Of a stretch of 64,000 bases of DNA, positions 20,378 to 30,963 are shown in pieces. Within the stretch, counting starts at the first letter, position 1. Every line of letters begins with the position of its first letter. The position numbers were made by a program, and so were the translations under genes. The stretch is from Alterluteimonas quercicellularis. GTDB taxonomy: Bacteria; Pseudomonadota; Gammaproteobacteria; Xanthomonadales; Xanthomonadaceae. Location: NCBI RefSeq assembly GCF_021191635.1, contig NZ_JAIWPR010000004.1, positions 173,347 through 237,346 on the forward strand. The letters are read 5' to 3'. The notes below the pieces were generated by a model. The model saw only the letters and a list, made by a program, of their open reading frames with translations. It searched no databases and had not been told where the DNA came from.

Positions 20378-21058
20378 TCAGTCCTTGTCCAGCCCGTCCT
20401 GCGCCTGCAGCCATTGCCGCAGGCGCCTGACCGGCTCGCGCTCGCGGCGCGAGCGCAGCCGCGCGAACCAGTAGCGGCCGATCCGGATGCCGACCGGGAA
20501 CGGCCGCAGCAGGCGGCCGTCGGCCAGTTCGCGCTCGAACATCCGCAGCGGCAGCAGGGCGAGGCCAGCCGCCGCGCCAGCGCCGGCGCGCAGGCCGGCG
20601 CGAACAGGGTGTCCACCACCGGCGTGCAGGCCAGGCCCTGCCAGTCCCCGTCGCCGAAGCGGATCGCCGCGTCCAGGCCCTCGCTGGCCAGGTCGATGCG
20701 GTTGTTGTGGGTATGCACCCGTAGCTCGATGCCGGGGTTCTCGGCTTCGAACGCATCCAGGCGCGGCAACAGCCAGCCGATGGCGAAGGTGCCGACCACG
20801 CCCAGGCTGAGCACGTCGCGCACGCCGCGCGCGGTGGCGCGGGCGACCGCGGCGGCGATGCGGTCGAGCGCGTCGTGCAGCACCGGGTACAGCGCGGCGG
20901 CCTCGTCGGTCAGCAGCACGCCGCGCGGCAGGCGATGGAACAGGCCCTCGCGCGGCCTGGCTGACGTGCAGCTCCAGCGCGGCGCGGGTGAAGTTCTGGT
21001 GGCGCGCGGCGGCCTCGAAGGCGCGCAGGGCGTGCAGCGGCAGCGGCGGGCGGGACAT
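20378..21058 (-). pseudogene. Decayed LysR-type regulator (ampR-like)
   Basis: The reading starts MSRPPLPLHALRAFEAAARH with NFTRAALELHVSQA, the AmpR-type helix-turn-helix. The frame breaks near 20955. The next frame resumes at LFHRLPRGVLLTDEAAALY and runs through VGVVGTFAIGWLLPRLDAFE and HTHNNRIDLASEGLDAAIRFGD, then breaks again near 20570. The third frame gives LALLPLRMFERELADGRLLRPF and ends at 20378-20380 (TGA). Compared with AmpR, about 40 bases are missing in the recognition-helix region and about 180 in the effector domain, so no intact protein can be made. It is divergent from a class A beta-lactamase, the usual ampR position. A sequencing or assembly error could explain one break but hardly two deletions. 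Confidence 0.82.
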
Positions 21059-21079
21059 TGCGGGCAGCGGTGAGCGGGA

Positions 21080-21099
21080 TCGATGGATCATCGCATCGA
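21080..21099. promoter_or_regulatory. Inverted repeat in the ampR/beta-lactamase intergenic region
   Basis: TCGATG-N8-CATCGA at 21080-21099 lies 21 bases from the start of the ampR remnant and about 137 bases before the beta-lactamase. Its size and T-N-A form fit a LysR-type binding site, so it may be a fossil AmpR operator. Confidence 0.35.
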
Positions 21100-21235
21100 C
21101 GGCGCCGGGAGCGAATGTTCGCGGCCGGCCGGGCCGCGAGCCATCGATCCGGTTCATGCCTGCCCCCGATTCTTCGCGCTGGTGGCGGCGCCGCGGCGGG
21201 CCGAGAATCCGTGCTTCCCGCCGTTGGAGATGCGC

Positions 21236-22132
21236 ATGTCGTCGCGACGCTCGTTCCTGAAACTGGCCGGCATCGCCGCGCTGTCCGCTCCCGCCGCGCC
21301 GCTGCTGGCGCAGGCCGCCGCGGCGCGCCCGCCGTCGATCGCCGCGGCGCCGGACCTGGCCGCGCTCAAAGCCGCCAGCGGCGGGCGCCTCGGCGTGGCG
21401 CTGCTGCGCGCGGGCGGGGACGCGGTGCGCCTGGGCCATCGCAGCGGGGAGCGCTTCCCGATGGCCAGCACCTTCAAGTACCTGCTGGCGGCCGCGGTGC
21501 TCGCGCGCGCCGACGCCGGCGCGCTGTCCCTGGACCGGCGGCTGCCGGTGCGCGAGGCGGACATGCTCGCCCATGCGCCGGCGACCGGGCGCCACGTCGG
21601 CCGCGACCTGAGCGTGCGCGACCTGTGCCGCGGCACCATGGTCTGGAGCGACAACCCGGCCGCGAACCTGCTGCTGCCCCTGATCGGCGGCCCCGCGGGG
21701 CTGACCGCGTTCCTGCGCGAACGCGGCGACGCGGTCACCCACTGCGCCCGCTACGAACCGGAAGCCAACCGCTTCGCGCCGGGCGATACGCGCGACACCA
21801 GCACGCCGGCGGCGATGGCCGGCAACCTGCAGCGATTCGTCCTGGGCGACGCGCTGTCGCCGGCGTCGCGCGCGCAGCTGGCCGACTGGCTGATCGACAA
21901 CCGCACCGGCGACCGCCGCATCCGCGCCGGCGTGGCCGAGGGCTGGCGGGTGGGCGACAAGACCGGCGGCGCCGACGGGGTCAGCAACGACATCGCGCTG
22001 CTGTGGCCGCCCGGCGGCGGCGCGCCGTGGCTGCTGGCCTGCTACCTGCAGGGATCGCCGCTGGACGCCGAGGCCCGCGACGACGTGCTGCGCCGCGCCG
22101 CCGAACTGGCCATCGCCGCCACGCAACCGTAG
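21236..22132 (+). CDS. Class A beta-lactamase, Tat-exported (L2-like)
   Basis: A 298-residue serine beta-lactamase. The precursor begins MSSRRSFLKLAGIAA, a twin-arginine signal, as in the L2 enzyme of Stenotrophomonas. Active-site motifs are complete: S78-T-F-K81, S138-D-N140, the omega-loop E174-P-E-A-N178 (Ambler E166 and N170) and K242-T-G244. I chose ATG 21236 over 21230 because GGAG ends 6 bases before it. It hydrolyses penicillins and probably cephalosporins in the periplasm; the Cys pair typical of class A carbapenemases is absent. The divergent ampR-like regulator is broken, so normal induction is probably lost. The TAG stop is supplied by a REP element. Confidence 0.92.
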   Translation: MSSRRSFLKLAGIAALSAPAAPLLAQAAAARPPSIAAAPDLAALKAASGGRLGVALLRAGGDAVRLGHRSGERFPMASTFKYLLAAAVLARADAGALSLDRRLPVREADMLAHAPATGRHVGRDLSVRDLCRGTMVWSDNPAANLLLPLIGGPAGLTAFLRERGDAVTHCARYEPEANRFAPGDTRDTSTPAAMAGNLQRFVLGDALSPASRAQLADWLIDNRTGDRRIRAGVAEGWRVGDKTGGADGVSNDIALLWPPGGGAPWLLACYLQGSPLDAEARDDVLRRAAELAIAATQP

Positions 22133-22196
22133 GAGCGCGCTCGCGCGCGATGGGGCGTTCCCCGCCGAGCCCGGTCGCGCGCGAGCGCGTTCCTGC
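22129..22196. repeat. GTAG-headed REP pair, right arm mutated
   Basis: The left arm GTAGGAGCGCGCTCGCGCGC starts at 22129 and gives the beta-lactamase stop (TAG 22130-22132). The right arm at 22175-22196 keeps GCGCGCGAGCGCG but ends TTCCTGC instead of CTCCTAC. Confidence 0.8.
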
Positions 22197-22235
22197 GAAC
22201 GCGCCGTCGCGCTCGGTCCGATCTCCGTGGTGCGC

Positions 22236-22949
22236 TCAATCGCGCAGGAAGTACTCCACCGTGGTCACCACCCGCACGGTCTTGACGTGCGGGCTGCCGC
22301 GGTCGCGGTCGCTGATCGACACCACGCCCTGGTTGGCGCTGCGGATGCCGCCGATGCGCGCGCCCGAGTCCTGCGCGAACTGCTCCGCGGCCACCCGGGC
22401 GTTGGCGGTGGCCTCGGCGATCAGTTCCGGCTTGATGTCGTTGAGGCGGGTGAAGTCGAACTCGGGGCCGCCATCGTCGCCGGTGTTGAGCATCACCCCC
22501 TGGACGACGATCTCGCCGCTGCGGCGCAGGGCGGCCATCGCCTCGGCCACCCGGCCGGTGCGCAGGGTGACGGTGTTGGAATAGCGGTAGCGCTCCGGCG
22601 GGCGGCTGTCGCCGTAGGAATAGGCCCAGCGGTCCTCGAGCCGGGGCGGCGAGACCACCACCTCGTCGTCGGCGAAGCCGGCGCCGGAGAGGAACTGGCG
22701 GATGGTGGCGGTGTTGGCGTCCAGGCCGGCCTGGACCGCGGCGAGGTCGTCCCCGCCCACGGTCTGCGAAAGCGGCCACACCACCAGGTCCGCATCGACG
22801 ATGCGCTCGGCCGAACCCTTGACGGTGACGTAGCGGTCGGCGGTGCGCAGCTTGGCCAGGCCCTGCGCGGTCGTCCAGCCGGCGCCGATCAGGCCCAGCG
22901 CCACCAGCAGGGCGGCGGCGATGGTGCGGAAGTTGGGCGGCTCGCGCAT
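22236..22949 (-). CDS. SIMPL (DUF541) domain protein
   Basis: A 237-residue protein with one N-terminal membrane segment (FRTIAAALLVALGLIGAGW) and an extracytoplasmic SIMPL domain: YVTVKGSAERIVDADLVVWPL, the central repeat-like region, and RIGGIRSANQGVVSI with a C-terminal VKTVRVVTTVEYFL. Related proteins are periplasmic and of unclear function (the YggE group has been tied to oxidative stress). I placed the start at 22949; the longer open frame upstream has non-coding character. Stands alone between the beta-lactamase and the FmdB-like gene. Confidence 0.82.
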   Translation of the reverse strand: MREPPNFRTIAAALLVALGLIGAGWTTAQGLAKLRTADRYVTVKGSAERIVDADLVVWPLSQTVGGDDLAAVQAGLDANTATIRQFLSGAGFADDEVVVSPPRLEDRWAYSYGDSRPPERYRYSNTVTLRTGRVAEAMAALRRSGEIVVQGVMLNTGDDGGPEFDFTRLNDIKPELIAEATANARVAAEQFAQDSGARIGGIRSANQGVVSISDRDRGSPHVKTVRVVTTVEYFLRD

Positions 22950-23103
22950 GCGGGGAGGCTCCTGTCGACGGTGCCGGGAGTCTAGGGCCTGCCGCGTTAA
23001 CGGTCGCTTGGAGCCGCCCACCGGGCCGTCCGGGCCGTCGGGGGCTTGAAAGACGGGCGGGGAGCCCCAGAATGCCGGCTCCTTCGTCGTCCAGCGATCC
23101 GCC

Positions 23104-23436
23104 ATGCCGATCTACGCTTTCCGCTGCGCCGAATGCGGCCATTCCTTCGATCGCCTGCAGAAGCTCTCCGACCCGGACCCGGAGGCCTGCCCCGCCTGCG
23201 GCGCCGCCGCCGTGCAGCGCCAGGTCACCGCGCCGGCGTTCCGCCTGGCCGGCGGCGGCTGGTACGAGACCGACTTCAAGAAGGACGGCGACAAGAAGCG
23301 CAACCTGGCCGACGGCGGGACGGGCGAGGCCGCGAAGCCCGAGCCGAAGGCGGACGCCAAGCCGGCGGCCGAGGCGAAGCCGGCCCAGGACAAGCCGGCC
23401 AAGTCCGATCCCGCGCCCGCCAAGCCGGCCGCCTGA
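23104..23436 (+). CDS. FmdB-type zinc ribbon protein
   Basis: A 110-residue protein. The first 40 residues are the FmdB/CxxC_CXXC_SSSS regulatory zinc ribbon: MPIYAFRCAECGH with C8/C11, then C29/C32 in ACPACGA. GGGWYETDFK follows, a conserved patch of this family, and the rest is a Lys/Ala/Pro tail with (KP-A) repeats that looks disordered. It lies 98 bases upstream of aspS and in the same direction, an arrangement usual in this bacterial family. Function unknown; it may bind RNA or protein. Confidence 0.85.
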   Translation: MPIYAFRCAECGHSFDRLQKLSDPDPEACPACGAAAVQRQVTAPAFRLAGGGWYETDFKKDGDKKRNLADGGTGEAAKPEPKADAKPAAEAKPAQDKPAKSDPAPAKPAA

Positions 23437-23534
23437 GCGCCGGGAGCGCCGGCCGCATTTGCCGCTGTGCGGGCGGGCCCGCAAAATAGCCGGTTCCCCG
23501 GCCGCGTGCCGGGTCGATCCCTCCCGGAGCTTCC

Positions 23535-25283
<1,749 letters not shown>

Positions 25284-25334
25284 CCCGCTCCCGCAGCGTC
25301 GGCCGCCGGGGCGGGGGCGGCGCGCCCGACGCGC

Positions 25335-26270
25335 TCAGTCGGCCTCGCGCCGGCCCTGCACCTGGCCGACCTCGCGGCGCGGCGGCGCGCCGAACAGGCG
25401 CTTGTACTCGCGGCTGAACTGCGAGGCGCTCTCGTAGCCGACGCGGTGGGCGGCGGCCCCGGCCTCCAGGCCGTCCACCAGCATGAGCCGGCGCGCCTCG
25501 TGCAGGCGGATGCGCTTCTGGAACTGCAGCGGCGACATCGAGGTCAGCGCCTTGAACTGGTGGTGCAGGCTCGACGGGCTCATGTGCAGCGCCTGGGCCA
25601 GCGATTCGATCCGCAGCGGCTCGGCGTAGTCCCGCCGCAGCACGTCCACCGCGCGCGAGATCCGCTGCGCGCGGCTGCCGGTGCTGGCCAGGCCCGACAG
25701 CCGGTGCCCAAGTTCGCCGGTCAGCAGCCGGTAGTGGATTTCCCGCACCCGCATCGGCGCCAGCGCCGCGAGGTCGCGCGGGCTGTCCAGCAGCCGGACC
25801 AGGCGCAGCACCGCGTCGAGCAGCTGCGGCGTGGCGCGCGCCGCGAACAGGGCGCTGTCGACGCTGTCGGGCTGCTGCGGCCGTTGCGCGCTGTGGGCCG
25901 CCAGCGCATGCAGGTGCGCGGGGTCGAGCGACAGCTTGAGCGCCAGGTAGGGCCGCTCGGGGGTGGCCTCGACGATCTCGCCCAGGGCCGGCAGCGGCGT
26001 GGACACCACCAGGTAGTGCAGCGGGTCGTACTCGTAGCGCCTGCCCGCGAGCACCGTCGCCTTGCGGCCCTGGGCGACGATGTACAGGCGCGGGTCGTAC
26101 AGCACCGCGTTGCACCCCTGCGGGCGCGAGAAGCGCGCGAGGGTGAGCCCCGCGACCGCGGTGGGATGCACGCCGTCCTCGCCGGCGTGGCGCGCGATCA
26201 GCGCGCCCAGTTCGGCCTGCTGGTCGAGGCGGCCGGCGGTTTCCGGCGGGCGGCTGGAGGCGCTGCGCAT
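25335..26270 (-). CDS. AraC-family transcriptional regulator
   Basis: A 311-residue regulator. The N-terminal AraC_N-type ligand domain (CNAVLYDPRLYIVAQGRKATVLAGRRYEYDP) is followed by a C-terminal double helix-turn-helix (IESLAQALHMSPSSLHHQFKALTSMSPLQFQKRIRLHEARRLM and VGYESASQFSREYKRLFG). The start at 26270 is preceded by GGGAG on the minus strand; an upstream in-frame ATG at 26306 is possible. It diverges from an RND pump operon with a pair of direct repeats in between, so it is probably that operon's regulator. Confidence 0.88.
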   Translation of the reverse strand: MRSASSRPPETAGRLDQQAELGALIARHAGEDGVHPTAVAGLTLARFSRPQGCNAVLYDPRLYIVAQGRKATVLAGRRYEYDPLHYLVVSTPLPALGEIVEATPERPYLALKLSLDPAHLHALAAHSAQRPQQPDSVDSALFAARATPQLLDAVLRLVRLLDSPRDLAALAPMRVREIHYRLLTGELGHRLSGLASTGSRAQRISRAVDVLRRDYAEPLRIESLAQALHMSPSSLHHQFKALTSMSPLQFQKRIRLHEARRLMLVDGLEAGAAAHRVGYESASQFSREYKRLFGAPPRREVGQVQGRREAD

Positions 26271-26344
26271 GGGGGCTCCCGGCGAGGGCTCCGCACGATT
26301 ATGCAAACCGCCGGCGGAAGACCGCAGGGACTGGACGGCGCTTT

Positions 26345-26374
26345 GCAGGATCGGGCAATCATCGCGCAGGATCG
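26345..26374. promoter_or_regulatory. Direct-repeat operator between araC-type gene and RND pump
   Basis: GCAGGATCG occurs at 26345-26353 and again at 26366-26374, exactly 21 bases apart, two turns of the helix, in the same orientation. Each copy is followed by similar bases (C-A-ATC). Tandem direct sites of this kind are typical for AraC dimers. Confidence 0.55.
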
Positions 26375-26517
26375 TTCTAATCGGGCCGGTCGCCTCCGCG
26401 CATCATGGAAACGCGGCGGCGACCGCGGCGACCGACCCCCCGCGGTCGCGCCGTCGCCGCCCGCCCGTCGCGGCCGCGCTGCGGCCCGCCGGCGGCGACG
26501 CCCGGGAGTGCCCCCAC

Positions 26518-29500
26518 ATGTGGATCGTCGAATACGCCCTGGCGCGCCGCTACACGATCGGCGTGCTCGCCATCCTGATCCTGCTGTTCGGCCTGCAGGC
26601 CTCGCGCCGCATGCCCACCGACATCCTGCCCGAAGTGGGCATCCCGTCGGTCAGCCTGATCTGGACCTACGCCGGGCTGCCGGCGGCGGAGATGGCGGCC
26701 AAGCTGACCTCGTTCTCCGAGATCTCGGTGCTCAACAACGTCGACGACCTGCGCGAGGTGCGCTCGGAGAGCCTGAACGGCATCGGCATCGTGCGCGCCG
26801 ACTTCCAGCCCGCGGTCAACCTGGAGCGCGCGCTGGCGCAGATGACCGCGGTCTCGCAGACGATCCTGCGGCGCATGCCGCCGGGCACCTCGCCGCCGCT
26901 GGTGGTGCGCAACAACCTGTCCAGCACGCCGGTGCTGCAGCTGGTGCTGTCCTCCGACGCCATGACCGAGGCGCAGCTGTACGACTACGCGCGGCTGCAG
27001 CTGCGCTCGCAGATCCAGTCGATCCCCGGCATCCGCATGACGCTGCCCTACGGCGGCGCGCCGCGGCAGGTCATGGTGGACCTGGATCCGCGCGCGCTGC
27101 AGACCCACGGCCTGACCCCGCAGGACGTGACCGGGGCGCTGGAGCGCGGCAGCCCGACGCTGCCCTCGGGCACCATCCGCGAGGGCGCGCGCGAGATGCA
27201 GATCGCGCTGGAGACCAGCCCGGACAGCGCGGCCGGCTTCCTCGACCTGCCGATCGCCGGCCGCGGCGGCAACGTGATCCACGTGCGCGACGTCGCCAGC
27301 GTGCGAGACGGCGGCGCGCTGCAGACCAACATCGCGCGCCTGGATGGCGCGGCGGCGGTCTCGGTGGCGCTGATCAAGATGGGCGGCGCCTCGGCGGTGG
27401 AGATCGTGCGCGAGGTGCGCGCGCGGCTGCCGGAGATCGCCGCCTCCGCCCCGCCGGGCACGCGCATCGAGCCGATCTTCGACCAGTCGGTGTTCGTGGA
27501 CAACGCCATCGCCTCGATCCGCCACGAGGCGCTGCTGGTGGGCCTGCTGGTGGCGGCGGTGGTGCTGGTGTTCGTGGGCTCGTGGCGGTCCAGCCTGATC
27601 GTGCTGTCGGCGATCCCGCTGGCGCTGCTGGCCTCGGTGGCCGCGCTGTACCTGCTCGGCTACACCTTCAACGTGATGACGCTGGGCGGGCTGGCGCTGG
27701 CGATCGGCATCCTGGTCGACAACGCGGTGGTCGACGTGGAGAACACCAACCGCCACATCGCCGAGGGCAAGGACGTGCGCGAGGCGATCCTGGCCAGCGC
27801 GCGCGAGGTGGTGTTCCCGGAGTTCGTGTCGACGGTGTCGATCTGCATCGTGCTCACGCCGATCCTGCTGATGACCGGGCTGTCGGCCTGGGTGTTCACG
27901 CCGCTGGCGCTGGCGGTGATCTTCGCGATGATGGCCTCGTTCCTGCTCTCGCGCACGCTGATCCCGGTGCTGTGCTACCTGCTGCTGCCGGCCGACATCC
28001 GCAGCCGCGCCGCGCCGCGCTGGGCCGCCGAGCGCGCGCTGCTGGCCGTGCACCACCGCTTCGACCACGCGCTGGAGCGCCTGCGCGAGCGCCACCACGC
28101 GGCGCTGCTCCGGCTCGGGCACCGCGGCGGCGTGCTGGCGCTCGCGGCCGGGCTGGTGCTGCTGGTCGGCGCGGGCGCGGCGGCGCTGCTGGGGCGCGAG
28201 TACTTCCCGGCGGTGGACGCCGGCCAGATCCGGCTGCAGGTGCGGCTGCCCACCGGCACCCGGCTGGAGCAGGCCGCGCAGCGCCTGGCCGAGATCCAGG
28301 CCGAGATCCGCGACATCGTGCCGGCCGGGGAACTGCAGACGGTGTACGAGCAGATCGGCATCCCCGACGCGGTCAACCTGGCGTGGGTGGACAGCGCCGT
28401 GGTCGGCTCGTTCGAGGCCGAGCTGATGCTGCAGCTGCGCGCGCCGCACGGGCCGAGCGCGGGCTACCTGGCCGAGATCCGCCGGCGCGTCGCCGAGCGC
28501 CATCCCGACGTGCGCCTGTTCGAGCGCCCGCCCGACGCCACCAGCCGCACCCTGGCCGGCGCCGCGGTCGGCGCGTTCGAGGTGCGGGTCGACGGCCGCG
28601 ACGCCGCCGGCAACCTGGCGGTCGCGCGCGAACTGGAAGCCCGCCTGCGCGAGGTGCCCGGCGCGGTCGACGTGATGCTGCGGCAGGTGCTGGACCTGCC
28701 CGAGTACCGCATCGCCATCGACCGCACCCGGGCCGCGCAGCTCGGGGTGAGCGCCCAGGACGCCAGCCGCGCGGTGCTGGCGCTGCTGGGCGCCTCGGGC
28801 ACGGTCACGCCGGTCTACTGGGTGGAGCAGGCCACCGCGACCTCGTACACGGTGCAGCTGCAGGTGCTGCCGGCCGACCTCGACAGCATCGAGACGCTGC
28901 TCAACACGCCGCTGCGCATCGGCGAGGACGGCCGCAGCGTGCTGATGCGCCACATCGCCACGGTCTCCCCGCGCAGCGTGCCGGCCAGCGTCAACCGGGT
29001 GATGATGGCGCCCACGGTCAGCGTGATCGCCAACGTGCAGGGACGCGACCTGGGCTCGGTGCACACGGCGCTGAACGAGGTGGTCGCCTCGCTGCAGCCG
29101 CGCCTGAAGCCCGGCAACCGCATCCAGGTGGTCGGCCAGGCCGGCGAGATGCAGAGCGCCTACGGCGAGCTGGCCTCCGGCCTGGCGATGTCCGCGGTGC
29201 TGGTGTTCCTGGTGCTGGTGGTCAACTTCCAGTCGTGGATCCAGCCGCTGGTCGCCATGTCCGGGCTGCCGATCGCCATCGCCGGCGCCGCGGTCGGGCT
29301 GGCGGTCACCGGCACGCCGCTCAGCGTGCCGGCGCTGATGGGCCTGATGATGGTGATCGGCGTGTCCACCGCCAACAGCGTGCTGGTCACCAGCTTCGCC
29401 CGCGGCCTGATCGAGGCCGGCCACGATCCCGAGCAGGCGGCCTACGAGGCGGCCGCGGTGCGCCTGCGCCCGGTGCTGATGACCGCCAGCGCGATGATCC

Positions 29501-29718
29501 TGGGCATCGTGCCGATGGCGCTGGGCCTGGGCGAGGGCGGCGAGCAGAACGCGCCGCTGGGGCGCGCGGTGATCGGCGGCCTGGTGTTCGGCACCCCGGC
29601 CACGCTGCTGCTCGTGCCCTCGATCCTGGCCATCCTGGGCCGCCGCCACAACCGCCGCGTCGCCGCGGCGCAGACCGCCGACGGCCTGCCGGCCGACGGC
29701 CGAGGAGTCGCGCTATGA
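26518..29718 (+). CDS. RND efflux transporter, inner-membrane pump
   Basis: A 1066-residue RND permease with 12 membrane segments and two large periplasmic loops. It starts MWIVEYALARRYTIGVLAILILLFG. DILPEVGIPSV, FVGSWRSSLIVLSAIPLALL, TLGGLALAIGILVDNAVVDVEN (helix 4, paired acids for proton relay) and VLVFLVLVVNFQSWIQPL are standard RND motifs; helix 10 has LMMVIGVSTANSVLV. The type is the broad HAE1-like group rather than metal pumps. The gene overlaps the adaptor gene by 4 bases (ATGA). No outer-membrane channel gene follows, so a TolC-like protein from elsewhere would be needed. Confidence 0.9.
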   Translation: MWIVEYALARRYTIGVLAILILLFGLQASRRMPTDILPEVGIPSVSLIWTYAGLPAAEMAAKLTSFSEISVLNNVDDLREVRSESLNGIGIVRADFQPAVNLERALAQMTAVSQTILRRMPPGTSPPLVVRNNLSSTPVLQLVLSSDAMTEAQLYDYARLQLRSQIQSIPGIRMTLPYGGAPRQVMVDLDPRALQTHGLTPQDVTGALERGSPTLPSGTIREGAREMQIALETSPDSAAGFLDLPIAGRGGNVIHVRDVASVRDGGALQTNIARLDGAAAVSVALIKMGGASAVEIVREVRARLPEIAASAPPGTRIEPIFDQSVFVDNAIASIRHEALLVGLLVAAVVLVFVGSWRSSLIVLSAIPLALLASVAALYLLGYTFNVMTLGGLALAIGILVDNAVVDVENTNRHIAEGKDVREAILASAREVVFPEFVSTVSICIVLTPILLMTGLSAWVFTPLALAVIFAMMASFLLSRTLIPVLCYLLLPADIRSRAAPRWAAERALLAVHHRFDHALERLRERHHAALLRLGHRGGVLALAAGLVLLVGAGAAALLGREYFPAVDAGQIRLQVRLPTGTRLEQAAQRLAEIQAEIRDIVPAGELQTVYEQIGIPDAVNLAWVDSAVVGSFEAELMLQLRAPHGPSAGYLAEIRRRVAERHPDVRLFERPPDATSRTLAGAAVGAFEVRVDGRDAAGNLAVARELEARLREVPGAVDVMLRQVLDLPEYRIAIDRTRAAQLGVSAQDASRAVLALLGASGTVTPVYWVEQATATSYTVQLQVLPADLDSIETLLNTPLRIGEDGRSVLMRHIATVSPRSVPASVNRVMMAPTVSVIANVQGRDLGSVHTALNEVVASLQPRLKPGNRIQVVGQAGEMQSAYGELASGLAMSAVLVFLVLVVNFQSWIQPLVAMSGLPIAIAGAAVGLAVTGTPLSVPALMGLMMVIGVSTANSVLVTSFARGLIEAGHDPEQAAYEAAAVRLRPVLMTASAMILGIVPMALGLGEGGEQNAPLGRAVIGGLVFGTPATLLLVPSILAILGRRHNRRVAAAQTADGLPADGRGVAL

Positions 29719-30833
29719 ACACCCGGACCGTCCCGGCCTGGCCCGCCGCCTGCGCGGCGCTGGCGGCCGTCCTGCTGCTGGCCGGCTGCGGCCGCGGCCG
29801 CGCCGAAGCGCAGGCGGACGCGCAGCCGCCGGAAGTGCAGGTCGCGCAGGCCAGGCAGGCGGAGGCCGAGTACGAACTGGCCCTGCCCGCGCGCGTGCAG
29901 GCGGCCGAGAGCGCGCAGCTGTTCGCCCGCGCCAGCGGCCAGGTGGCCGCGAGGCGCGCCGACCTGGGCGACGCGGTGACCGCGGGCCAGGTGCTGGCCA
30001 CCATCGCCGCGCCGGAGATCGACCAGGCGGTGCGCGAGGCGGAGGCCGCCCTGGCCCGCGCCGAGGCCGGCCTGGCGCTGGCCAGCGGCCACCACCAGCG
30101 CGCCGCGGCAATGGTGGAGACGCAGCTGATCTCGCGCGAGGCCTACAGCGACCGGCTCGGCGCGCGCGACGCGGCGCAGGCGGAACTGCGCGCCGCGCAG
30201 GCGCAGCTGGCCAGCGCGCGCGACCGGCAGGCCTACCTGCAGGTGCGCGCGCCGTTCGCGGGCGTGGTGAGCGAGCGCAACGTCGAGCGCGGCGACCGCG
30301 TCGTCGGCGATGCGGCGGGCGAGGCCGCGCCGATGTTCCGCGTCGATGCGCTGGACCCCCTGCGCGTGCTGGTCGACGTGCCGCAGCGCGCGGCGCTGCA
30401 GGTGCGCCCGGGGCTGCGCGCCGAGCTGGCCTTCCCGGAGCTTCCGGGCGAGCGCTTCGGGGCCGAGGTGGTCCGGGTCGCGCCGCGGATCTCCGACGAT
30501 GCCGGCGGCATGCGCGTGGAACTGCGCCTGCCCAACGCCGACGGGCGCATCCCCGCCGGCATGGTCGGCCAGGTGCGCCTGCGGGTGCCGCGCGCGGCGC
30601 CCGCGGCGGTGGTGCCGCTGGCGGCGGTGGTGCAGGGCGCCGGCGGCGCCCGCATCGCGCGGCTGGCCGACGGCGACGTCGTCCGCTTCGGCGAGGTGAC
30701 GCTGGGCCGCAACCTGGGCGACGAGATCGAGATCGTCGACGGCCTGGCCGCGGGCGAGCGGGTGATCGTCGCGCCCAACGCGCTGCTGGCCGACGGCGCG
30801 CGCGTGCGCCCGCGCGAGCGCAACGCCCAGTAG
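29715..30833 (+). CDS. RND periplasmic adaptor (HlyD/AcrA-type lipoprotein)
   Basis: A 372-residue membrane-fusion protein. The signal ends in a lipobox, LLLAGC, so it is probably anchored by lipid. The biotinyl-lipoyl domain (ARASGQVAARRADLGDAVTAGQVLATI) is split by a coiled-coil hairpin (EAEAALARAEAGLALASGH...LRAAQAQLASARDRQAYLQ), followed by VRAPFAGVVSERNVERGD and a beta-barrel. It bridges the pump to an outer-membrane channel. The order pump then adaptor is the reverse of acrAB-like operons. The TAG stop at 30831 is inside a REP half-element. Confidence 0.9.
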   Translation: MNTRTVPAWPAACAALAAVLLLAGCGRGRAEAQADAQPPEVQVAQARQAEAEYELALPARVQAAESAQLFARASGQVAARRADLGDAVTAGQVLATIAAPEIDQAVREAEAALARAEAGLALASGHHQRAAAMVETQLISREAYSDRLGARDAAQAELRAAQAQLASARDRQAYLQVRAPFAGVVSERNVERGDRVVGDAAGEAAPMFRVDALDPLRVLVDVPQRAALQVRPGLRAELAFPELPGERFGAEVVRVAPRISDDAGGMRVELRLPNADGRIPAGMVGQVRLRVPRAAPAAVVPLAAVVQGAGGARIARLADGDVVRFGEVTLGRNLGDEIEIVDGLAAGERVIVAPNALLADGARVRPRERNAQ

Positions 30834-30852
30834 GCGCGCGCTCGCGCGCGAC
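30829..30852. repeat. Single GTAG-REP half-element
   Basis: GTAGGCGCGCGCTCGCGCGC from 30830, with the internal palindrome GCGCGCTCGCGCGC but no inverted partner nearby. It carries the adaptor gene stop codon. Confidence 0.75.
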
Positions 30853-30963
30853 ACGACGCGCACGGCGGCGGTGCCGGGGCAGCCGTGCCGATGGAGACGT
30901 TTCGACGCGGCCGCCGGCGGCCGCGGTGGGATACTGGCGCTCCGCCCGTTCCCGCCGTCCCGC

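Noticed and set aside
20326..20919. A 197-codon ORF as an intact LysR-type regulator
   Set aside because: It lacks the helix-turn-helix, which lies in another frame upstream, and its last third is out of frame relative to the conserved C-terminus. It is one fragment of the pseudogene.
22950..23105. Longer N-terminus for the SIMPL protein
   Set aside because: The upstream frame would place a charged, unstructured stretch before the membrane segment; the ATG at 22949 gives a normal anchor.
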